Source of the DNA: Verrucomicrobiales bacterium | GTDB lineage: Bacteria; Verrucomicrobiota; Verrucomicrobiia; Methylacidiphilales; JAAUTS01 | Direction: 5' to 3' | Length of the DNA: 64,000 nt | Assembly: GCA_031256975.1 (NCBI GenBank) | Contig: JAIRPN010000016.1 | Location: forward strand, 62,001-126,000 | Part shown: in pieces, positions 58,098 through 64,000 of the stretch | Numbering within the stretch: the stretch's first letter is position 1 | How the letters are laid out: the number at the start of each line of letters is the position of its first letter | Program-made: the position numbers and the translations under genes | The notes under the pieces: generated by a model | What the model was told of the DNA's origin: nothing | The model's input: the letters and a program-made list of their open reading frames with translations, nothing else | The model's database searches: none

Positions 58098-58115
58098 TTG
58101 GCACAACCCGTGCTT
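58098..58115 (+). promoter_or_regulatory. Sigma-54-type promoter of the PEP-CTERM gene
   Basis: TTGGCAC (58098-58104), five bases, then GTGCTT, with the invariant GG and GC exactly 10 bases apart. This fits the -24/-12 RpoN consensus. PEP-CTERM genes in other bacteria are known to be under PrsK/PrsR and RpoN control. The leader would be about 185 bases. Confidence 0.65.
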
Positions 58116-58261
58116 ATCCTGTACAAATACTGATAATCACGATTAAAAATATCGGCAAGTATTACCACTGTCTATTGTGAACCCCCCGCCAGTTTACTAG
58201 CATCCGTGCGCTTTTAAATGGGGGGATGTGGTGTCTCTAACATGTAATTGTTCGGCTATTT

Positions 58262-58289
58262 CATGGGTAATGGAATAGCATTTCCCATG
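58262..58289 (+). other. Leader hairpin before the PEP-CTERM gene
   Basis: CATGGG (58262-58267) pairs with CCCATG (58284-58289), with inner AATG/CATT pairing past a T-T mismatch. It ends 20 bases before the ATG and may affect translation or mRNA stability. Confidence 0.45.
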
Positions 58290-58309
58290 TAAATATTAAA
58301 TAGGTCAAT

Positions 58310-58996
58310 ATGACAAAACAATTGAGTAGTAATATAAAAAAGGGGTTATTCACAATAATAATGAGCAGCGGCCTGCTCTGCGGCGCGTTGCAAACCAGGG
58401 CGGCGACGCTGCTGAACTTTGACTTCACGCAAAATGGAACCGGAGCGCTGGACAAATCGGTCACCTACACGGTCGGCACCTATTCAGTCACGCTAACCGG
58501 CATGAAAAACTGGGGAACCGGCGGTGCATCGCCGACTTACAAACTGTACGAAACAGTCGGCAGCGGCCTCGGCATAAACTCCGCTTCAGATAGCTCCCTC
58601 GACGGCTACGCCATTCAGTTTTCCACCGCAGGACTCGCGCTCGACGTTAGCGCCGTGACGCTAACCATCAGCGGCACCGGCGGCTGGCAGATCTATGTTT
58701 CCAACAGCGCCGGCATCGTCGGCGGCCAACCCTATGTAGGCGGCAACGGTGCTGCTACCATTAATCTGATGTCCGCCGCCGATTACAGCAACAACATCAG
58801 CAACCTGCTGGTCAATTCATACATTTCCATCGTCGGTACCGGCGGTCCTGTATACATCAGCGGGCTGAGCGTCACTTCGACCGCCGCCCCGGCTCCCACA
58901 CCTGAACCAGGCACCATGGCCTCCCTGCTCATCGGCACGGCGATTTTGATTCCTTCGCTGTTGAAATCCCGGGCAAAAAAATCCATGCAAAAATAA
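58310..58996 (+). CDS. PEP-CTERM sorting-domain protein
   Basis: A 228-residue exported protein. An N-terminal signal peptide (LFTIIMSSGLLCGALQTRAA) is followed by a Ser/Gly/Thr-rich beta-type body and the C-terminal tripartite sorting signal: TPEPGTM, a hydrophobic helix (ASLLIGTAILIPSLL) and a basic tail KSRAKKSMQK. Exosortase removes such tails and the proteins go to the surface or extracellular matrix. No exosortase gene is in the window. Upstream are a sigma-54-type promoter and a long leader, downstream a strong terminator. Confidence 0.9.
   Translation: MTKQLSSNIKKGLFTIIMSSGLLCGALQTRAATLLNFDFTQNGTGALDKSVTYTVGTYSVTLTGMKNWGTGGASPTYKLYETVGSGLGINSASDSSLDGYAIQFSTAGLALDVSAVTLTISGTGGWQIYVSNSAGIVGGQPYVGGNGAATINLMSAADYSNNISNLLVNSYISIVGTGGPVYISGLSVTSTAAPAPTPEPGTMASLLIGTAILIPSLLKSRAKKSMQK
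58646..58665. repeat. Perfect inverted motif pair inside the PEP-CTERM gene
   Basis: GTTAGCG (58646-58652) and CGCTAAC (58659-58665) with a 6-base loop form a 7-bp hairpin within coding sequence. Confidence 0.65.
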
Positions 58997-59017
58997 CCAT
59001 ATCTAATCAGCAAAAAG

Positions 59018-59050
59018 CAGTGGAACACTGGGTGTTTCACTGTTTTTTTT
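59018..59050 (+). terminator. Intrinsic terminator after the PEP-CTERM gene
   Basis: An 11-bp stem CAGTGGAACAC (59018-59028) with GTGTTTCACTG (59032-59042), containing one G-U pair, followed by eight T residues. Confidence 0.93.
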
Positions 59051-59134
59051 GTTATTGGTATTATTTTATTTTAAATTTTAATTGAATTTATTTCGCTCAT
59101 TATCAATGTGTTATATATAAATTTTGATTTTTAC

Positions 59135-59162
59135 TTGATAAAGTCTATAGGATATATATTCT
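59135..59162 (+). promoter_or_regulatory. Candidate promoter of the sulfate operon
   Basis: A -35-like TTGATA (59135-59140) and a -10-like TATTCT (59157-59162) at 16-base spacing, in a strongly AT-rich 140-base region upstream of the DUF2292 gene. No known riboswitch fold was recognised in the short leader. Confidence 0.45.
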
Positions 59163-59191
59163 TTAATCCATACGCAGATGGGAGGAGTTTA

Positions 59192-59401
59192 ATGGTTACT
59201 GAAAATAAGATAATTTTGGGAACGGGCGATCAACCGACAACGGATTCAATTTCCGCACAGGAGCAAGAAATTCTGCGTTCCGTGCGCGAGTTGAAATACG
59301 GCACCGTTGAAGTCACCGTGCATGACCAATTCATCGTCGAGGTCAGCAAGAGGGAAAAAATCCGCTTTCAAAAACAATCTGTCAAATCGGAGCCAAAATA
59401 G
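59192..59401 (+). CDS. DUF2292 / YezD-family small protein
   Basis: A 69-residue protein starting at the ATG 59192, which follows GGGAGGAG. The core ILRSVRELKYGTVEVTVHDQ and FIVEVSKREKIRF matches the YezD/DUF2292 family, often found with sulfur-assimilation genes. Function unknown. It heads the operon of sulfate-binding protein, cysK and sulfate permeases. Confidence 0.85.
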   Translation: MVTENKIILGTGDQPTTDSISAQEQEILRSVRELKYGTVEVTVHDQFIVEVSKREKIRFQKQSVKSEPK

Positions 59402-59486
59402 CAAATCTTGTCATTAGCGACAAAATAATTGAGTTGTGGCGCAAAAGTCGGGAGACTTCAAATCACAACCAAACCCAGGAGGTAAT

Positions 59487-60497
59487 ATGATCAAACTTAC
59501 TGCAAAAAAATTAGCCGTCTTGCTCGGATTGGTGGCCCTGAGCGGATTTCTCGGCAATGTACAGGCCAAACAAATCAGCCTGCTCAACGTTTCCTACGAT
59601 CCGACCCGCGAATTGTACCGCGACTACAACAAAGCTTTCACTGAATATTGGAACAAGAAAACCGGCGACCAACTGACCATCGACGTCTCTAACGGCGGCT
59701 CCGGTAAACAGGCCCGCGCGGTAATCGACGGCCTGGAAGCCGACGTGGTGACCCTGGCGCTGGCATCGGACATCAATGCCATCGCGGAAAAAACCCAGCT
59801 GATCCCGGTGGATTGGCAAGGCAAATTCCCGAACAACAGCTCCCCCTACACCTCCACGATCGTGTTTTTGGTGCGTAAAGGCAACCCGAAGAACATCAAG
59901 GATTGGAATGACCTGGTTAAACCCGGCATCGGTGTGATCACGCCGAACCCGAAGACTTCCGGTGGCGCCCGCTGGAACTTCCTCGCCGCCTGGGCCTATG
60001 CCAAACACAAGCTCGGCAGCGATGATGCCGCCAAGGATTTCATCACCAAACTGTTCAAAAACGTTCCGGTGCTCGACACCGGCGCCCGCGGCGCAACCAA
60101 TACTTTCGTGCAACGCGGCATCGGCGACGTGCTGTTAGCGTGGGAAAATGAAGCTTTGCAGTCCCTGCAGGAAGAACCCGGCAAGTTTGAAATTGTCACC
60201 CCTTCCCTCAGTATTCTGGCGGAACCCCCGGTGGCGATTGTCGAAAAGACCGCCGCTAAACACGGCACCACCGAAGTAGCCAAAGCCTACATCGAATATC
60301 TCTACAGCGATGCCGGTCAGGAATTGATTGCCCAGCATTTCTATCGCCCGAGCAACAAGGCCGTGCTCGCCAAATACGAGAAAAACTTCCCGAAAGTGGA
60401 GCTTGTCACCATCGACAGCGACTTTGGCGGCTGGAAAAAAGCCCAATCGTTCTACTTTGGTGATGGCGGCGTGTTCGACCAGATTTACAAAAAATAA
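59487..60497 (+). CDS. Sulfate ABC transporter substrate-binding protein
   Basis: A 336-residue periplasmic sulfate/thiosulfate-binding protein with signal peptide ([20 protein letters not shown], cleaved near QA-K). Family segments: [72 protein letters not shown] and [20 protein letters not shown]. These fit Sbp/CysP. The ATG at 59487 has a perfect AGGAGGT. A stem-loop after the gene probably protects its mRNA. Confidence 0.95.
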   Translation: MIKLTAKKLAVLLGLVALSGFLGNVQAKQISLLNVSYDPTRELYRDYNKAFTEYWNKKTGDQLTIDVSNGGSGKQARAVIDGLEADVVTLALASDINAIAEKTQLIPVDWQGKFPNNSSPYTSTIVFLVRKGNPKNIKDWNDLVKPGIGVITPNPKTSGGARWNFLAAWAYAKHKLGSDDAAKDFITKLFKNVPVLDTGARGATNTFVQRGIGDVLLAWENEALQSLQEEPGKFEIVTPSLSILAEPPVAIVEKTAAKHGTTEVAKAYIEYLYSDAGQELIAQHFYRPSNKAVLAKYEKNFPKVELVTIDSDFGGWKKAQSFYFGDGGVFDQIYKK

Positions 60498-60526
60498 AGT
60501 TTGACCCCTAGAAAAAACTGAACAGC

Positions 60527-60558
60527 AAATCCCCGGACGCCAAACGCGACGGGGATTT
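60527..60558 (+). other. Intercistronic stem-loop between sulfate-binding protein and cysK
   Basis: AAATCCCCG (60527-60535) pairs with CGGGGATTT (60550-60558) around a 14-base loop. No U-run follows. Such stems often raise the stability of the binding-protein message over that of the permeases. Confidence 0.55.
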
Positions 60559-60579
60559 AACCCTAAGAAGGAAAGAAAT

Positions 60580-61545
60580 ATGAGTATCGCTAACGATGTA
60601 TTGCAAACCATAGGCAAGACGCCATTGATCCGCCTGAACCGGCTTTCCGCCGGACTCGGCGCCACCATTGCGGTGAAGGCAGAATTCTTCAACCCATTGG
60701 GAAGCGTGAAGGACCGCATCGGTTTGGCGATGATCCAGGCCGCCGAAAAGGAAGGCCGCATCACCCCCAAGACCACCATTATCGAACCGACCTCCGGCAA
60801 TACCGGCATCGCCCTGGCCTTTGTCGCCGCGGCACGCGGTTATAAATTGACGCTAACCATGCCGGAAAGCATGAGCCTGGAACGCCGCACCCTGCTGGCA
60901 TTGCTCGGCGCCAATCTGGTGCTGACCCCCGCCGCGGAAGGCATGAAGGGCGCAATCAACAAGGCGCTGAAACTCAGCGAGGAAATCAGTGATTCGTGGA
61001 TCCCTCAACAATTTGAAAATCCGGCCAACCCGGCCATCCATCGCACTACCACGGCGGAGGAAATCTGGGCCGATTCCGAAGGCAAGGCCGACATCCTGGT
61101 TAGCGCCGTCGGCACCGGTGGCACGCTCAGCGGCGTTAGCGAAGTGATCAAGAACCGCAAATCCTCGTTCCGCACCATCGCGGTCGAACCGAAGGATTCC
61201 CCGGTCATCACCCAAACCCTGCGCGGCGAACCGGTCAAACCCGGCCCGCACAAAATCCAGGGCACCGGCGCGGGCTTTGTGCCGAAGAACCTGAAACTGG
61301 ACTTGGTCGACGGCGTCGCCACCGTCAGCAACGAGGATGCCATCTCCACGGCACAACGCTTGGCGAAGGAAGAAGGGCTGCTGGTCGGCATTTCCACCGG
61401 CGCCAACGTCTGGGCCGCCTTGCAGGAAGCCGCCAAGCCGGAAAACAAGGGCAAACTCATCGTCACCATCGGTTGCAGCACCGGCGAACGCTACCTCAGC
61501 ACTGCGCTGGCGGACGATGCCAGAAAGGCCGTGACCACCAGCTAA
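60580..61545 (+). CDS. cysK: Cysteine synthase (O-acetylserine sulfhydrylase)
   Basis: A 321-residue PLP enzyme that makes cysteine from O-acetylserine and sulfide. The PLP lysine is in [19 protein letters not shown], the substrate loop is [15 protein letters not shown], the phosphate-binding glycine loop [15 protein letters not shown], and the C-terminal region has [15 protein letters not shown]. Preceded by AAGAAGGAA. It lies within the sulfate operon. Confidence 0.96.
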   Translation: MSIANDVLQTIGKTPLIRLNRLSAGLGATIAVKAEFFNPLGSVKDRIGLAMIQAAEKEGRITPKTTIIEPTSGNTGIALAFVAAARGYKLTLTMPESMSLERRTLLALLGANLVLTPAAEGMKGAINKALKLSEEISDSWIPQQFENPANPAIHRTTTAEEIWADSEGKADILVSAVGTGGTLSGVSEVIKNRKSSFRTIAVEPKDSPVITQTLRGEPVKPGPHKIQGTGAGFVPKNLKLDLVDGVATVSNEDAISTAQRLAKEEGLLVGISTGANVWAALQEAAKPENKGKLIVTIGCSTGERYLSTALADDARKAVTTS

Positions 61546-61547
61546 TC

Positions 61548-62399
61548 ATGTCCCGGTCCAGGCATGCTCACGCGCAATCATCACCGGCTCCCGAAATTCC
61601 GCAGGATTTGACCCGCGGATTGAAGAGCCGTCGTGACGCGCGTGAGCTGCTGAGACCGCTGCTGGAGTTGACCGAAAAGTCATCCCGACTGTTTCACTCG
61701 TCATTGGCGACGTTCGAGTTTGGCAACGATCTTTACCGGATTGACAAATTCTCGTTCATCGGTCCGCAGCGCGGTGATTACATCCGGCTTGGCCTGTTTG
61801 GCGGCATCCACGGCGACGAACTGGCGGGCAGCCACGCGATTGTTGAATTCCTCAGATTGCTTCACCAAACGCCAAAGCTGGCCACCGGCTGGGAAATTTT
61901 TTCATACCCGGTATGCAACCCGACTGGTTTCGAGGACAACACGCGCTTTTCCCGCAAGGGGCTCGACCTGAACCGCGAGTTTTGGCACAACTCCAAGGAA
62001 CCCGAAATACAGATTCTTGAGACAGAAATCAACCAGATGAATTTCAACGGCATCATCTCACTGCATGCGGACGACACCACCGACCGCATGTACGGTTTTG
62101 CCCGCGGTTCGCAGGTCACCCGGCATGTGCTGGCGCCGTCGCTAAACGCCGCGGCCAAGATCATTCCAATCAACCAGGACCGCTGCATTGACGGCTTTGA
62201 CGCCGAGGACGGCATCATTAGCGACTGTTACGAGGGCGTGCTGGGTTCCAACCCCGCCACCCATCCCAAGCCTTTCGAAATCGTGCTGGAAACACCCCAA
62301 CTCTTGCCTCTCAAACAACAAATCGACGCCCATGTGACTGCGTTGTTGACCTTGGTCGCGGAATATCCAAAATTCATCTCCTACGGACAAGATTTGTAA
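61548..62399 (+). CDS. M14-family (AstE/AspA-like) zinc peptidase or deacylase
   Basis: A 283-residue enzyme of the M14 superfamily. Zinc ligands and catalytic residues are visible: H and E in FGGIHGDELAGSHAI, the substrate arginine in GLDLNREFWH, the third ligand in IISLHADD, and the general-base glutamate in IVLETP. It resembles aspartoacylase/succinylglutamate desuccinylase-type members more than digestive carboxypeptidases. The start at 61548 lies 2 bases after cysK; it ends 1 base before cysT, so it belongs firmly to the sulfate operon, an unusual place. Confidence 0.82.
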   Translation: MSRSRHAHAQSSPAPEIPQDLTRGLKSRRDARELLRPLLELTEKSSRLFHSSLATFEFGNDLYRIDKFSFIGPQRGDYIRLGLFGGIHGDELAGSHAIVEFLRLLHQTPKLATGWEIFSYPVCNPTGFEDNTRFSRKGLDLNREFWHNSKEPEIQILETEINQMNFNGIISLHADDTTDRMYGFARGSQVTRHVLAPSLNAAAKIIPINQDRCIDGFDAEDGIISDCYEGVLGSNPATHPKPFEIVLETPQLLPLKQQIDAHVTALLTLVAEYPKFISYGQDL

Positions 62400-62400
62400 C

Positions 62401-63330
62401 ATGTTATTTAAAAAGCAACACCAGCACCGCGTTTTACCGGGTTTCGGATTAACCATGGGATTCTCCCTGACTTACCTGTCCCTGTTGATCCTGATTCCAC
62501 TTGCGGGTATTTTCGTCAAATCAGCGGAAGGGGGATGGCCGCACTTCTGGGAATCAATCAGCGGCGAATTCGCCATCGCTTCGTACAAATTGAGCTTCGG
62601 CGCATCCTTGGCGGGTGCCGCGATCAATGCGGTGTTCGGCCTGATTGTCGCCTGGGTGCTGGTCCGTTATGATTTTCCGTTCAAACGCCTGATCGACGCC
62701 TTTGTCGACCTGCCCTTTGCCCTGCCAACCGCGGTGGCGGGCATTGCGCTAACCACCATCTACTCGCAAAACGGCTGGATCGGCCATGTCTTTAGCGCCG
62801 ACGGTTTCATCGGCTCTGCCTTCACACCCAATGGCTGGTTTGGCACCCATTTCCCGCCCGGCACCTGGCTTGGCGACATTTTGCCAACCAACGGCATCCC
62901 GATCGCCTACACTTGGGTGGGTGTCACCATTGCGCTAACCTTCATCGGCCTGCCCTTCGTGGTACGCACCCTGCAACCCATCCTTTCCGACCTGAGCCTT
63001 GATTTCGAGGAAGCCGCCGCCAGCCTCGGCGCCAACTACCTGCAGATTTTCTTCCGCGTGATTCTGCCGGAACTGCTGCCCGCCCTGCTGACCGGTTTTT
63101 CGCTGGCATTCGCCCGCGCGCTGGGTGAATACGGCTCGGTGATCTTCATTGCCGGCAACATCCCCGGCAAAACCGAGATTACCCCGCGCCTGATCGTCAA
63201 CAAACTCGAGGAATATGATTATTCCGGCGCGGCGTCAATCGCGGTGGTCATGCTGTTGTTTTCCTTCATTACCCTGTTCGCCATCAATGTGACCCAATGG
63301 TGGAACTCCAGATTTTACACGAGGATATAA
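62401..63330 (+). CDS. cysT: Sulfate ABC transporter permease CysT
   Basis: A 309-residue inner-membrane permease. The EAA loop is DFEEAAASLGANYLQIFFRV, with PFALPTAVAGIALT, TFIGLPFVVRTLQPIL and AFARALGEYGSVIFIAGN typical of CysT/CysU. Between residues about 124 and 163 it contains four tandem 10-residue units (NGWIGHVFSA, DGFIGSAFTP, NGWFGTHFPP, GTWLGDILPT), where ordinary CysT has about one. Confidence 0.93.
   Translation: MLFKKQHQHRVLPGFGLTMGFSLTYLSLLILIPLAGIFVKSAEGGWPHFWESISGEFAIASYKLSFGASLAGAAINAVFGLIVAWVLVRYDFPFKRLIDAFVDLPFALPTAVAGIALTTIYSQNGWIGHVFSADGFIGSAFTPNGWFGTHFPPGTWLGDILPTNGIPIAYTWVGVTIALTFIGLPFVVRTLQPILSDLSLDFEEAAASLGANYLQIFFRVILPELLPALLTGFSLAFARALGEYGSVIFIAGNIPGKTEITPRLIVNKLEEYDYSGAASIAVVMLLFSFITLFAINVTQWWNSRFYTRI
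62770..62889 (+). repeat. Four tandem 30-bp units inside cysT
   Basis: Four consecutive 30-base units encode the pattern (N/D/G)G(W/F)(I/F/L)G plus five variable residues; the last unit is more diverged (GTWLG). DNA identity between units is moderate, so the expansion is not recent. Confidence 0.75.
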
Positions 63331-63333
63331 TTT

Positions 63334-64000
63334 ATGGGCGGCGGCATCACTACTCTGGTTTCCCACTCGAAGAATTTGAAACAAAGCAACCGGCAGGTGC
63401 TGAAAGAACCCCCGTGGGTTCGCATCTTGCTGCTGGCGGTCGCTCTGGGCTTCTTGTTTTTATTCCTGGTTGTGCCGCTGCTTTGTGTGTTCATCGAGGC
63501 ATTCAAAAAGGGCGGGCAGGCTTATCTCGATACCTTTAGTGACCGTAATTCACAGCAGGCAATCTTCCTGACCTTGAAAGTCTGCGCCATCGCCGTGCCG
63601 CTAAACGTGGTGTTCGGTGTCGCCGCGGCCTGGGCCATTACCAAGTTCCACTTCAAGGGCAAGAATTTCCTGCTGACCCTGATCGACCTGCCTTTCGCGG
63701 TGTCGCCGGTCATTAGCGGTCTGGTGTTCATTTTGATTTTCAGCCACACCGGATTCGGTGAATGGCTGAAAGACCATGGTTTCAAGGTTGTGTTCAACAC
63801 ACCGGGCATCGTGCTGGCGACGCTATTTGTGACCTTCCCGTTCGTCGCCCGCGAATTGATTCCGCTGATGCAGTCGCAGGGCTCCGACGAAGAGCAGGCC
63901 GCCATTTCGCTCGGCGCCAGCGGCTGGAAAACTTTCTGGCGCGTCACCCTGCCCAACATCAAGTGGGGATTGTTGCATGGCGTGGTGCTGTGCAATGCCC
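63334..64000 (+). CDS. cysW: Sulfate ABC transporter permease CysW, partial
   Basis: The first 222 codons of the second sulfate permease; the gene runs off the right edge. The ATG at 63334 follows GAGGA and gives MGGGITTLVSHSKNLKQSNR. Permease landmarks: VPLNVVFGVAAAWAITKFHF, DLPFAVSPVISGLVFIL, FVARELIPLMQSQGSDEEQA and the EAA-loop ISLGASGWKTFWRVTLPNIK. It starts 3 bases after cysT. The ATPase gene cysA is expected next. Confidence 0.94.
   Translation, partial: MGGGITTLVSHSKNLKQSNRQVLKEPPWVRILLLAVALGFLFLFLVVPLLCVFIEAFKKGGQAYLDTFSDRNSQQAIFLTLKVCAIAVPLNVVFGVAAAWAITKFHFKGKNFLLTLIDLPFAVSPVISGLVFILIFSHTGFGEWLKDHGFKVVFNTPGIVLATLFVTFPFVARELIPLMQSQGSDEEQAAISLGASGWKTFWRVTLPNIKWGLLHGVVLCNA

Noticed and set aside
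59051-59191. A sulfur-related riboswitch (SAM type) before the sulfate operon
   Set aside because: The leader after the candidate promoter is only about 20-25 bases and no conserved core could be drawn.

Overview
The window looks like a chromosomal segment of a Gram-negative bacterium of the PVC group, most likely Verrucomicrobiota. This is inferred from gene content: two DUF1080 (3-keto-disaccharide hydrolase) proteins, a Tat-exported Gfo/Idh/MocA oxidoreductase, a PEP-CTERM protein, a GntR-LacI hybrid regulator and a large TPR exported protein, together with an Mla lipid-transport system and TolQ/TolR-like proteins that imply an outer membrane. No rRNA gene, prophage, insertion sequence or CRISPR array was seen, and no stretch longer than 300 bases lacks a gene.

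Layout. 1-2.8 kb: an AbrB-type membrane protein, isochorismatase-like hydrolase and MarR regulator unit, then ruvC and a membrane-anchored metallo-beta-lactamase-fold protein. 2.9-16.2 kb (minus strand): the conserved tRNA-Thr, tuf, tRNA-Trp, secE, nusG, rplK, rplA, rplJ, rplL, rpoB, rpoC cluster with a visible promoter. 16.3-31.8 kb: housekeeping and accessory genes (YggU, glycerate kinase with EamA transporter, GT25 glycosyltransferase, cupin lipoprotein, priA, lytic transglycosylase, an L,D-transpeptidase that seems to need a -1 frameshift, a CysJ-like reductase with a ferredoxin, a BlaI/M56 signalling pair, a DUF1080 protein, an NAD-dependent dehydrogenase and an exported nitroreductase). 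31.9-35.8 kb: a 1066-residue TPR protein and nth. 36-41 kb: fabD-fabG-acpP-fabF, rpmE, prfA. 41-52 kb: SulP transporter, tag, a PH-like protein, a GntR-LacI regulator, fmt, an adenylate-kinase-like gene, cimA, an unusual ispD and an NCS1 permease. 51.4-54.3 kb: a two-gene sugar-oxidation unit (TIM-barrel/DUF1080 fusion plus Gfo/Idh/MocA). 54.4-58 kb: mlaE-mlaF-mlaD and an ExbB/ExbD pair. 58-59 kb: a PEP-CTERM protein behind a sigma-54-type promoter. 59.2-64 kb: a sulfate uptake and cysteine synthesis operon (DUF2292, sulfate-binding protein, cysK, M14 peptidase, cysT, cysW), cut off at the window edge.

The most striking signal is not a gene. The 6-mer CGCTAA and its complement TTAGCG occur about 140 times by eye count, mostly as CGCTAAY and often extended to CGCTAAYSGCGAA. 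They lie in coding and non-coding DNA, sometimes as inverted pairs that form hairpins, and are nearly absent from the TPR gene and sparse in the rpo/ribosomal cluster. The pattern resembles DNA-uptake sequences or cyanobacterial HIP1. Other points of note are a canonical A-AAA-AAG slippery site followed at once by a stop in the L,D-transpeptidase locus, an IspD with a histidine-kinase-like H-box tail, a tandem 10-residue repeat in CysT, and three intergenic elements with AT-rich inverted arms.
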